Source: Chlamydia caviae GPIC (GTDB taxonomy: Bacteria > Chlamydiota > Chlamydiia > Chlamydiales > Chlamydiaceae). From it: 64,000 bases of DNA. Position numbers and translations under genes: made by a program. Under the pieces are notes generated by a model. The model made no database searches. It had not been told where the DNA came from and saw only the letters and a program-made list of their open reading frames with translations. Positions within the stretch are counted from its first letter, which is position 1, and each line of letters opens with the position of its first letter. The stretch lies in the NCBI RefSeq assembly GCF_000007605.1, contig NC_003361.3, forward strand, positions 930,001 to 994,000, in the 5' to 3' direction. Shown here in pieces: positions 49,473-58,295 of this stretch.

Positions 49473-50534
49473 ATGAACTTATCTACTAGAATTTCTTTTG
49501 ACAAAGGATTGGAGTTATTTAGAACAAGTCCTTTAGAGAAACTACAGGAAGTTGCGAATATTTTACGTGAGCAACGTTATCCTGACAATAAAGTCACTTA
49601 TGTTCTAGATGCCAATCCCAACTACACCAACATTTGTAAAATTGATTGCACCTTTTGCGCGTTTTACAGAAAGCCTCGCTCTGCTGACGCATTTCTTCTT
49701 TCTTTTGACGAATTTCGTTCTTTAATGCAACGATATATATCTATGGGGGTTAAAACCGTTCTTCTTCAAGGAGGCGTTCATCCAAGATTAGGCGTGGATT
49801 ATCTCGAAGAGTTCGTACGCATCACTGTTAAGGAGTTTCCCTCTCTTCATCCTCATTTTTTTTCTGCTGTCGAAATTGCACATGCAGCTACTGTCTCTGG
49901 GGTCAGCACTGAAGAAGCTCTAGGAAGACTTTGGGATGCAGGGCAAAGAACCATTCCTGGAGGGGGCGCTGAGATTCTCTCTGAACGGGTACGTAAAATC
50001 GTATCGCCCAAAAAAATGGGCCCCGACGGATGGATTAATTTTCATAAGCTCGCCCATCGTTTAGGCTTCAGGACAACAGCCACAATGATGTTTGGGCATA
50101 TAGAAACCGCTCATGACATTCTCCTACATTTAGAAACTCTAAGAAATGCCCAGGATGAAACCCCAGGATTTTACAGTTTTATTCCTTGGAGTTATAAGTC
50201 TGGAAATACAGCTTTAGGGCGTAAAGTCCCTAATCAAGCAGCTCCTGAAATGTATTATCGCATCCTTGCTCTCTCTCGCATCTTTTTAGACAACTTTGAG
50301 CATATAGCTGCTTCTTGGTTTGGAGAAGGGAAAGAATATGGAGCTCGTGGTCTCCATTATGGGGCTGATGATTTCGGAGGGATTATTATTGATGAGAGCG
50401 TGCATAAATGCACAGGGTGGACGTTAAAAAGTTCTGAAGAGGAAGCCCGCGCAATGATTGCTTCTGAGGGTTTCATCCCTGTAGAGAGAAACACCTTCTA
50501 TGAACACATAGAAATCCCTGCACATCAACCGTGA
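49473..50534 (+). CDS. mqnC: Cyclic dehypoxanthinyl futalosine synthase, radical SAM (menaquinone synthesis)
   Basis: 353 residues. The radical SAM cluster motif CX3CX2C is C55-C59-C62 in NICKIDCTFCAFYR. Further MqnC-type blocks are LLQGGVHPRLGVDY, PGGGAEILSERVR, GHIETAHD and FGGIIIDESV. Family members take part in the futalosine route to menaquinone. MqnE is the nearest alternative, but the IPWSYK and FGGIIID blocks fit MqnC. The gene ends 10 bp inside the convergent miaA gene. Confidence 0.88.
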   Translation: MNLSTRISFDKGLELFRTSPLEKLQEVANILREQRYPDNKVTYVLDANPNYTNICKIDCTFCAFYRKPRSADAFLLSFDEFRSLMQRYISMGVKTVLLQGGVHPRLGVDYLEEFVRITVKEFPSLHPHFFSAVEIAHAATVSGVSTEEALGRLWDAGQRTIPGGGAEILSERVRKIVSPKKMGPDGWINFHKLAHRLGFRTTATMMFGHIETAHDILLHLETLRNAQDETPGFYSFIPWSYKSGNTALGRKVPNQAAPEMYYRILALSRIFLDNFEHIAASWFGEGKEYGARGLHYGADDFGGIIIDESVHKCTGWTLKSSEEEARAMIASEGFIPVERNTFYEHIEIPAHQP

Positions 50535-51553
50535 AGAAAATAATCTTCTGCTATCTTTCCTGCTAGAGTTTCTGCTGTCAATCCTAGGGTAGGCAACTCT
50601 CGAAACACAGGATAACGTTTAAACCACGTTCTTTGCTTTTTGGTATATTGACAGGTATTTGTAATAAATTTTTGTTTCACAGCCTCATAGGCCTCTTCTG
50701 GAGATCCTTGATCGATAAATTCGATCCACTCTCTATAGCCTATCGCTTTCGATGCTGAGGAATTTTCTCTTATCCCCTGCTCAAGCAATCCACGGACCTC
50801 ACCAATTAAGTTATCTTCCAGCATCTTCTGACAACGCAACTGGATGTTATCTAGCAAAAGCTCTTTTGGAGGCGATAGAAACCAACCTCGGCAGTTATAC
50901 TCCCTTGATTCTTGAGGCTCCATGCTCCAGCTATGCTCTGAAACTTTCCTCCCTGTGAGATGGATAATTTCTAAAGCGCGAACAATTTTATTCTTATCAT
51001 TCTTTGTAATGGTACGTGCGTATTCAGGATCTTTCTGACAAAGATTCTCGTATAAAAAGGATAAGCCGTGATCCTGAATATAAAGAGCAAGCTGATCACG
51101 AAATTCACGATCTGCAGGCGGGCCTCCGGGAGGTCCAGAAAGAAAAGTATGGAAGTAAAACCCGGACCCGCCAACAAGAATAGGAACTTTATTCCTAGAG
51201 AGGATGTTTTGGCATGCGTGCATAGCCTGATAGTAAAAATCCACAGCATTAAAGAGTTCCTGAACGTGGCAGATATCTATCAAATAATGAGGAATCCGCT
51301 GTCTATCTTCTAAAGAGACCTTCGCCGTGCCGATATCCATACCGCGATAAACCTGCATGGAATCCACAGAAATAATTTCTCCGTCAACCATAGAAGCCAA
51401 CCTTAAGGACACATCTGTTTTCCCTGATCCTGTGGGTCCTGAAAGTAAAATCACAGTACGTTTAAACAAGTTTGCAAATGACTTTTGTGGATCTAAGCAG
51501 ACATCGCATCCTGTAGATGTTGTAGTATTAGATTGAAATTCGGGAGCACGCAT
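50525..51553 (-). CDS. miaA: tRNA dimethylallyltransferase
   Basis: MiaA adds a dimethylallyl group to A37 of tRNAs reading UNN codons, using DMAPP from the MEP pathway. The 342-residue protein has the P-loop GPTGSGKT (39-46), DSMQVYRGMDIGTAK and the YTKKQRTWFKR C-terminal motif. It has about 30 extra residues before the P-loop compared with E. coli, including a CDVC segment. It is 11 bp downstream of the STAS gene. Confidence 0.95.
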   Translation of the reverse strand: MRAPEFQSNTTTSTGCDVCLDPQKSFANLFKRTVILLSGPTGSGKTDVSLRLASMVDGEIISVDSMQVYRGMDIGTAKVSLEDRQRIPHYLIDICHVQELFNAVDFYYQAMHACQNILSRNKVPILVGGSGFYFHTFLSGPPGGPPADREFRDQLALYIQDHGLSFLYENLCQKDPEYARTITKNDKNKIVRALEIIHLTGRKVSEHSWSMEPQESREYNCRGWFLSPPKELLLDNIQLRCQKMLEDNLIGEVRGLLEQGIRENSSASKAIGYREWIEFIDQGSPEEAYEAVKQKFITNTCQYTKKQRTWFKRYPVFRELPTLGLTAETLAGKIAEDYFLHG

Positions 51554-51564
51554 ATGCAGTAGGA

Positions 51565-51897
51565 TTAAAATTTAGTAAAACATTCTTGTTCTGATTGGCA
51601 TACAGGGAAAAGTTGATCGGCGCCTGCCATGCGAATAACATCTGCTACTAAATCCTGAACACAACAAATACAAAGAAGACCTTGGCGAGATTGTAATGAC
51701 TTAGACAATGAAAATAACAAGCGAATTCCTGCGCTACTCATATAAGTAACGTGTTGAAAGTTGAGCACGATTTTATGCTTCCCCTCTTCTACTTTCTTAT
51801 TTAGAAATGTTTCCGATCTCGGCACAGAAACAGCATCTAACGCTCCTTCCAAGTAAACAACAAGAACATCACCATACTGTTTAGTTAACCAATCCAT
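51565..51897 (-). CDS. rsbV: Anti-sigma-factor antagonist (STAS domain, RsbV-like)
   Basis: 110 residues from the ATG at 51895-51897, with GGAG 9-12 nt upstream; a 22-residue upstream extension is possible but is not STAS-like. The single STAS domain has VVYLEGALDAVSVPR and the phosphorylation-loop segment VTYMSSAGIRLL, where S55 aligns with the Ser phosphorylated in SpoIIAA. It should take part in the chlamydial Rsb partner-switching system (RsbW and RsbU are not here). It is followed by miaA. Confidence 0.88.
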   Translation of the reverse strand: MDWLTKQYGDVLVVYLEGALDAVSVPRSETFLNKKVEEGKHKIVLNFQHVTYMSSAGIRLLFSLSKSLQSRQGLLCICCVQDLVADVIRMAGADQLFPVCQSEQECFTKF

Positions 51898-51972
51898 AAA
51901 AGCAACTCCAAATAGTCCCTCGCAAATATTAGCGATATTATTTACGATAAAAATAAAAAACAATGCGCACCC

Positions 51973-52761
51973 ATGGTAAGAAGCTTTATAAAAACGCTTT
52001 TTTCTCCTGGACCGAGATATTCTATCTCTTACGCATTACTATGCATTTTTCTTAGCACCTTAATTTTTATCCCTACCATTCATTGGCTTTTGTTTCCCGA
52101 GACTTTTTCACTCCCTACAACAAAAGCTCTGCCAATTAAAAATATTTTCCTGGTCTCCTCATCTTCTTCTAGAATTCCTGAAGTAATTTTTTCAGAAACG
52201 CTACAACTCTCCGCAGATCATCCAACGTACCTACATCAATTTACGACTAAGAAGGCAGAAGCCACTTTAAAAGAATTGGGGATATTCTCTTCAGTATCTA
52301 TAGAAAAGATTCCTGATAATAAAGGTATCATTATCTTTTACTCTTTACACTCCCCCATGGGTTATTTAGGTAACCAAGAAAACACTTTCATTAATTACTC
52401 TGGCGAGAAATTCCCTTGCCTGCCTTTTTTTAAATCTCAAAAACTTCCCAAAATTTTTTTCTCTACAAAAGACTTAGAGGCTTCTATTTTACCTTCATGG
52501 AAAATAGATATTGCATCTCTCTTCATTGAAGAGCTCAAAGAAGATCCTCCTAAAATTATAGATTTGTCTCTTACGGAAATATATCCTATGGAGATCACAG
52601 TAACTTTATCTTCAGGGAGCCTTTTAAGATTTCAATACCAAACATTGTATAATGGTCTAAAGAATTATCATCTCGCTCAAAATAGCACTGTAATAGACTC
52701 TCAGCAATCTTATATCTATGATTTAAGATTCCCTAACCATTTATTATTCAGCAAGATATGA
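51973..52761 (+). CDS. ftsQ: FtsQ/DivIB-like division protein
   Basis: 262 residues: a short cytoplasmic N-terminus, one membrane helix (ALLCIFLSTLIFIPTIHWLL, about 21-40) and an extracytoplasmic domain. A POTRA-like segment follows (LQLSADHPTYLHQFTTKKAE, then LKELGIFSSVSIEKIP), where FtsQ has its POTRA domain, then a beta domain. In C. trachomatis the equivalent CT764 was proposed as FtsQ. Similarity to canonical FtsQ is low. The stop overlaps the start of cutA as ATGA. Confidence 0.68.
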   Translation: MVRSFIKTLFSPGPRYSISYALLCIFLSTLIFIPTIHWLLFPETFSLPTTKALPIKNIFLVSSSSSRIPEVIFSETLQLSADHPTYLHQFTTKKAEATLKELGIFSSVSIEKIPDNKGIIIFYSLHSPMGYLGNQENTFINYSGEKFPCLPFFKSQKLPKIFFSTKDLEASILPSWKIDIASLFIEELKEDPPKIIDLSLTEIYPMEITVTLSSGSLLRFQYQTLYNGLKNYHLAQNSTVIDSQQSYIYDLRFPNHLLFSKI

Positions 52762-53090
52762 CGCCTGTAATCATCTTTACTCAGCTCCCTTCTCAAGAAG
52801 AAGCTGATTGCATTTCTCATGCTTTAGTCACGCAAAAACTTGCCGCGTGTGTTCATGTTTTCCCAAAGGGAAATTCGACATACATGTGGGAAGGCAAACT
52901 CTATATTTCCGAAGAATATCACATGCACATCAAAACAATATCTTCTAGATTCTCAGAAGTTTCCGCAATAATTCAGTCCTTATGTTCTTATGATGTTCCA
53001 GAAATCCTTTTGGTTAAAGTTGATGATGGAAATCCGCAGTATTTACAGTGGTTATCTCTAGAAACGGCCCCACAAATACCTCAGGAATGA
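52758..53090 (+). CDS. cutA: Divalent-cation tolerance protein CutA
   Basis: 110 residues of CutA1. It has IFTQLPSQEEADCISHALVT, QKLAACVHVFP, STYMWEGKL and the C-terminal PEILLVKVDDGNPQYLQWL, all matching the trimeric family. Its true function is disputed (metal tolerance or signalling). The gene starts within the stop codon of the FtsQ-like gene, so the two are translationally linked. Confidence 0.93.
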   Translation: MTPVIIFTQLPSQEEADCISHALVTQKLAACVHVFPKGNSTYMWEGKLYISEEYHMHIKTISSRFSEVSAIIQSLCSYDVPEILLVKVDDGNPQYLQWLSLETAPQIPQE

Positions 53091-53197
53091 ATAAATCTTG
53101 ACGTTATTTAGAAAATCGATATAATCTCTTCCGGAACTTTGAGGGATACATAAGTATCTCATTCTTTTTCTCCACACCTCAATTTAATTTGGATTTT

Positions 53198-53626
53198 ATG
53201 GAAGAGTTTGTAGCATATATCGTAAAGAATTTAGTTGCTGATCCTGAAGCTGTGGAAATTCGTTCTATTCAGGATGAGTCAGGTGAATCTATAAAGATAG
53301 AGATACGTGTGGCTCCCGATGATATAGGGAAGATCATAGGTAGACGAGGAAATACAATACACGCGTTAAGGACTATTCTTAGACGTGTGTGCGCAAGATT
53401 AAAAAAGAAGATACAAATCGACTTGATTCAACCCGAAGGCAGCAGAGAATCTGTTAGCGAGGATGAGGATGCTTCCGGTAGTTTTTGTTTCGATTCAAAC
53501 AACTCTAATGATTCAGAAATGGCCTCTCAATGTTGTGGTCGTGCTACCTGCTGTTCAGAGGATAAGGAAGATTCAGAAGAATCTTCAGCACATCACCAAT
53601 GCAGCCACAATCACCATTCTGAATAA
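53198..53626 (+). CDS. KH-domain RNA-binding protein (KhpA-like) with Cys/His-rich tail
   Basis: 142 residues from the ATG at 53198; a TTG three codons upstream is less likely. Residues 1-75 form a KhpA/YlqC-type KH domain with the GxxG loop IGRRGN (G48-G51) in GKIIGRRGNTIHALRTIL. After about residue 80 comes an acidic, low-complexity tail (SVSEDEDASG) and then a Cys/His cluster: CC at 112-113, CC at 118-119, C135, and five His between 132 and 140. KhpA proteins are usually about 75-80 residues, so the tail is an addition. It lies about 100 bp after cutA. Confidence 0.8.
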   Translation: MEEFVAYIVKNLVADPEAVEIRSIQDESGESIKIEIRVAPDDIGKIIGRRGNTIHALRTILRRVCARLKKKIQIDLIQPEGSRESVSEDEDASGSFCFDSNNSNDSEMASQCCGRATCCSEDKEDSEESSAHHQCSHNHHSE

Positions 53627-53669
53627 TATTCACTACTTTTCTACTTCTTCATAAATAGAGTTTGGCAAT

Positions 53670-53700
53670 AGCTAAAAACCCCTTTGCGGAGTTTTTAGCT
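53670..53700. terminator. Bidirectional terminator between KH gene and murC-ddl
   Basis: AGCTAAAAACCCC (53670-53682) and GGAGTTTTTAGCT (53688-53700) form a 13-bp stem with loop TTTGC. In the minus-strand RNA the single mismatch becomes a G-U pair. The right arm includes the murC-ddl stop codon (53695-53697). Confidence 0.65.
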
Positions 53701-56130
53701 CTTCGCGGTTAATAAGCACTGCTTATTAAAAGTGCTGCTGACTTTCTTCTTCTGATCGAACTTATGTAATCCTGCTATGATCAACTGATGCACAATTTGT
53801 TCGAAGGTCCATCCTAAGCGAGCAAAATCATGTAAAAATGGGCTGGATTTTGTCATTCCTGGAATAGGATTCATTTCAGAAAGCCAAAAATTTCCTTCAC
53901 GATCTAAAAAGAAATCGATTCTACAAGATCCTTTACCTTGAATAACACGATACACACGCTCTGTAAGTTCTTTCACGCGTGTTTTAGATTCTTCGGAAAG
54001 ATTCAGATCGTATTGTATTGTAGCGCTAGATTTACCATTGAATCCGTATTTCTCTTCATAACCAATAAATCCTTTTGACCCACGGCGCTCATGTGGTTCA
54101 GAAATATAATAACAGCTACATGCATCCCCAAGACAAGACACTTCGATTTCTCTAGATCCTAAACGGCTCTCTTCGATAAAGACATCGGTATCGTATAGAA
54201 ATGCTTCGGATATTTTTGCTTTAAGTTCCGTTTCATTATGAACTTCAAATACACCGATACTTGATCCTAAATGTGCTGTTTTTACAAACATTGGAAAAGT
54301 AAATGTTTCTAAAATTCTGCGCATACATAATTCTGGAGTTCGCTTCCAGGTGGGTAAGGTTAATGGCTGATAAGGAACTACAGGAACCCCTACAGAAGCA
54401 GCAAGGCGTTTTGTCATAATCTTATCCATACTGATTGCTGAAAAGAGCAACGAAGGCCCTCCATAGGGCTTATTAGCTATTTCCAAGAATCCTTGAAGCG
54501 TACCATCTTCACCGAAAGGACCGTGTAGGATGGGAAGAACGAAATCTAAATTAGCTAAAGCTTCTGCGATCTTTGAAGATAACACGTGATAGTTTTTACT
54601 ATTATAATCGCTTCCCGCATCTAGGTTCGCAACTTGCGACCACAATCCCTGACGATTGATAACGAAATACTGCACATCATAATGTTGCGGGGAAAGATAT
54701 TGAACGACATTACGTGCGGACAATAAAGAGACATCATGTTCACAAGACTGGCCTCCACAAACTACTCCGACTGATAATTTCTTAGGTTCAAAATCTTTTA
54801 AAGCATTGCCTACGGTATGGATATTTCCTGCTCCTAAAGATATGCAGACATCATGAACACGAATATTTTGTTTTAGATGCTCTATGACATTGTCGTAGGG
54901 AACATAGGTACAGCAAACATGAGAAGATAAAGAAATAGTTTCTGCTAGTTTCTCAGGAGAAGGTAGATCTAATGGCATTTCTCCAGCGCTGTAGACATCC
55001 GTAAGGATGACTTCATCGGCATCTTGGAAAGCATTGAAAAATTCTTCTAAGCAATAGAGCAATCGAGAAAATCTATGCGGTTGGCATATGGCAATGATAC
55101 GCCGTAAGCCTACAGCATCGCGTAGCGCCCTTAAAGTACAAGAAATCTCAGAAGGATGGTGGGCATAGTCTTCAAGGAATAGGAATTTCTCAGAGGTATT
55201 CTTTCTTTCCATACGTCTTTGCACTCCGGAGAAACTTTTAAGAGCTTCTCGAATACTTTCCTCATCGATGCCAAAAGTTAACGCAACACCTATAGCTGCA
55301 GCAGCATTTGCCACGTTATGCTTGCCAATCAAGTTAAGATCTATATCTAGGTAGTCTTTTCCTAAGAAAGATAGGGAAAATACAGAACGCCAGCCTTCCT
55401 GACGATGCGAATAAATATATAGAGCGCACTCTTGAGAAAACCCATAAGATATTCCAGAGATTCTCCCTTTAAGTTCCTGGCAATCGCCGTTATAAAAACA
55501 TAAATTCGGATCATCAACCTTGCGGGTGAACTCTTCGATCGTTTGCGCAAGTTTTTCTTTACTTCCTTCGAAGTTACTCAGGTGTTCATTATCTAAATTT
55601 GTAACTACAGCTACTTTAGGAAAATAATGCTTTAAAGAGCCGTCACTTTCATCAGCTTCGGCAATAAAATATTCTGAACTTCCTGAATACCCATTTAAAT
55701 ATTGAGAATTCAATCCGCCAATAGCATAAGAAGGATCTTTTTTCGCCGTTTGAAAGATGGCTGTAATTAATGAGGATACCGTGGTTTTCCCATGACTTCC
55801 TGAAACTAAAATACTTGTCTGCTCTTGCATTAACAAGGCAAGAAGCTCAGCGCGATGTACTAGGGGGAGCTGTTTTCGCAGAGCTTCTTTATACTCTACG
55901 TTATCCTTAGCAATTCCCGATCCATAGATAATCGTACCCTCTTCAGGAACATAACTTTCTTTATGTCCTGGTAAATATGCGGCGCCTTTAGCGATAAGCT
56001 TATCTATGGTAATGCCTTGATTTAAATCACTCCCCGATACGGAATATCCCCGGTCCAATAAAATATGAGCCAAGGCACTCATTCCTATTCCACCGATCCC
56101 TATAAAATGATAGTGATTTTTCCTATTCAT
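53695..56130 (-). CDS. murC-ddl: Fused UDP-N-acetylmuramate-L-alanine ligase and D-Ala-D-Ala ligase
   Basis: 811 residues from the ATG at 56128-56130 (Shine-Dalgarno GGGA), chosen over a 38-residue longer frame that would overlap murG. MurC spans about 1-450, with FIGIGGIGMSAL at residues 9-20 and the ATP loop GSHGKTT (111-117). Ddl begins near 451 with KLSVGVVCGGQSCEHDVSLL and ends with the ATP-grasp blocks (DFFLDREGNFWLSEMNPIPG). The fusion couples addition of L-Ala to UDP-MurNAc with supply of D-Ala-D-Ala for MurF. It is known in Chlamydiaceae. It is last in the division cluster. Confidence 0.96.
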   Translation of the reverse strand: MNRKNHYHFIGIGGIGMSALAHILLDRGYSVSGSDLNQGITIDKLIAKGAAYLPGHKESYVPEEGTIIYGSGIAKDNVEYKEALRKQLPLVHRAELLALLMQEQTSILVSGSHGKTTVSSLITAIFQTAKKDPSYAIGGLNSQYLNGYSGSSEYFIAEADESDGSLKHYFPKVAVVTNLDNEHLSNFEGSKEKLAQTIEEFTRKVDDPNLCFYNGDCQELKGRISGISYGFSQECALYIYSHRQEGWRSVFSLSFLGKDYLDIDLNLIGKHNVANAAAAIGVALTFGIDEESIREALKSFSGVQRRMERKNTSEKFLFLEDYAHHPSEISCTLRALRDAVGLRRIIAICQPHRFSRLLYCLEEFFNAFQDADEVILTDVYSAGEMPLDLPSPEKLAETISLSSHVCCTYVPYDNVIEHLKQNIRVHDVCISLGAGNIHTVGNALKDFEPKKLSVGVVCGGQSCEHDVSLLSARNVVQYLSPQHYDVQYFVINRQGLWSQVANLDAGSDYNSKNYHVLSSKIAEALANLDFVLPILHGPFGEDGTLQGFLEIANKPYGGPSLLFSAISMDKIMTKRLAASVGVPVVPYQPLTLPTWKRTPELCMRRILETFTFPMFVKTAHLGSSIGVFEVHNETELKAKISEAFLYDTDVFIEESRLGSREIEVSCLGDACSCYYISEPHERRGSKGFIGYEEKYGFNGKSSATIQYDLNLSEESKTRVKELTERVYRVIQGKGSCRIDFFLDREGNFWLSEMNPIPGMTKSSPFLHDFARLGWTFEQIVHQLIIAGLHKFDQKKKVSSTFNKQCLLTAKS

Positions 56131-56137
56131 AGATTCC

Positions 56138-57214
56138 CTATAAACATTCGCAAATAAATTGATAAAAAGACTTAGAGGATTTGTTCTGATAATAATCTCG
56201 CAGTGCTGCTCGCCTATTTTTAATAGTTTCAGGATCGAGAGCAAGCAAAATATTTTTAGTCAAAACCTCTTGGGACAGCTGTTTTTCCAAAATCATTGAT
56301 CCCCCTCCTATAGTATAGACAAGGAATTTTGCGTTTTCTTCCTGGTGTCCATAAGCTCCCGGATAGGGAATAAGTATCGCAGGACTTTGTGCCCACAATA
56401 ACTCATCTAGAATTGTTGCCCCCGCACGACTAATGACAAGATCTGATGAAAGCAAAACATTCAGCATATCCTGCTCGAAATGTTTCACACAAAAAGATAC
56501 TCCACCGCGGCTATAGATATGTTGTATAGAAATCACATCACCTTTAGGCCCTGCAATATGATGAACATACATATTTGGATAATCCTTCGCAACTTCTACA
56601 AGAGCAAGAGGGACATGATCATTCAATGTTTTCGCCCCCTGAGAGCCTCCCACAACACAAATTGTTGGGGAATGTGATGCAAGACGTTCGGCAATAGGGC
56701 TGCAAGCAGAGAAGGCTCTTTTTGGCAAAGAGACCTCCTGAGAAGGACATCGGAAATTCTTAGTTACTGGATGGAAAGATACCCCTACACCTTTAGCAAA
56801 ACGTGAAAATAGCTTATTTACCCTGCCTGGAATAAGATTTTGCTCATGTAAAAATATAGGGATTTTCTTCTTTAATGCTGCCATTAATACAGGAAGAGAG
56901 TGGTAGCTCCCAAATCCAATAACAACATCGGGATCGAAAATACATAGCTCTTTTTTAGCTTTCCTATACCCATTGTATAGGGAAGACATTCTACGAATAG
57001 CTGTTACGGGACTAGCGACTGTCGGCAATCCTGAGGGAATCTCTTTATAATGCACATCTAGATCACAAAGATTTGGATGATTATCCAACCCCTTTCCCAA
57101 AAGAAGAACGTCTACACCCTCTTTACAAAATGCTTCTCTTGTTGCTAGAGCGGGAACTATGTGCCCTCCCGATCCTCCGACAGCTAGAGCTATTTTGTTG
57201 ATTTTCTTCACCAC
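56138..57214 (-). CDS. murG: UDP-GlcNAc:lipid I N-acetylglucosaminyltransferase
   Basis: MurG turns lipid I into lipid II at the inner membrane face. The 358-residue product has [17 protein letters not shown] (glycine-rich loop) and [14 protein letters not shown], then [12 protein letters not shown], typical for the enzyme. The start is GTG at 57212-57214, or a second GTG next to it; AAAGG lies 5 nt upstream, within ftsW. It thus overlaps ftsW by 92 bp in a different frame, and murC-ddl follows after 7 bp. Confidence 0.95.
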
Positions 57215-58277
57215 ACACCTTTAACAGCAATGTAACACCACACATATTAGCAATCAAAGAGGACCCTCCCTGACTGAAAAAAGGAAGATTCACTCCCTTA
57301 CTCGGCAACAAGCCAGATACAACGCCTAAATTCATAAAAGCTTGTATCCCAATAATCACTGTAATAGCTATCGCTAATGAAGACCCTTCCAAAGAAGAAG
57401 CTCGAATAGCAACGACATAACCAGCATAAACAAAATACATATATAGCAAGATCAAAAGCAACATACCAATGAAACCAAATTCCTCAGCATATATAGCTGC
57501 AATATAATCATTTTGTGCTTCCGGTAAATAGGTAAGCTTTTGCAGACTCGCTCCTGGCCCCTTACCTAGTAACCCTCCTGATCCTGCTGCAATTTTTGCC
57601 TGATATGGCTGATGTCCTCGTCCCTTAATATCCAACTCTGGATGGAGATAGACATTTAATCGATGACGCACATAAGGCATTCTATAAGCAAGAGCACCGC
57701 CAATAACAAGAATACACAACAGGGGAAGTAACCAATAACGTAATCGCACAGCTGTCATAATAAATACGGGAATCAAAGAAAACGCAATTACAGCTGCAGA
57801 ACCATTGTCAGGCTCTATGGCAATTAATAAAATGGGAATGAATAACGTTATGGTCAGCTTAAGAAATAATTTAAAGTTTTCTCGATACTGCGGACGAGAA
57901 ACCAGGTATTCTATGGCAACACAGGGAACAAGATATTTCACGAATTCTGAAGGCTGTAAAGTAAGCTGCCCTATACCCAACCAACGTTTCGCACCATTCC
58001 TACATACCCCTACCCCTGGAATCAAAACAGCGATAAGAGCGACTCCGGCGATCAGTAATAGCGTAGGGCTAATTTTTAGAAAATCCTTCCATCCTGTCAT
58101 ATAAACTAAAGAAGAAAGACCTAACCCTAATAATAAATAGGTAATCTGGCGCATTAAAGCCTTATGTGTACTGCAAGCAAGAGAACGATCAAGAATTTCT
58201 GCTGAGGAGGTATCAAAAACCATAACTAGGCCCAGAGAAAAAATCCCTAATAAACATGAAACAATAAACCACTTCAT
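57123..58277 (-). CDS. ftsW: SEDS-family glycosyltransferase FtsW
   Basis: 384 residues with about ten membrane helices. Family signs are [23 protein letters not shown] (split as [11 protein letters not shown] and LTLQPSEF), [18 protein letters not shown] and [14 protein letters not shown]. FtsW polymerises lipid II with its PBP partner. The C-terminal 30 residues ([17 protein letters not shown]) are hydrophilic and encoded in the stretch shared with murG, so they may not be under strong selection. It is 18 bp after the LysM gene. Confidence 0.94.
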
Positions 58278-58295
58278 ATTGGGCCTAAAGCAAGA

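Noticed and set aside
53463..53654. 63-residue plus-strand ORF within the KH gene
   Set aside because: Alternate frame of the KH gene; the KH domain and Cys/His tail frame is the better-supported one.
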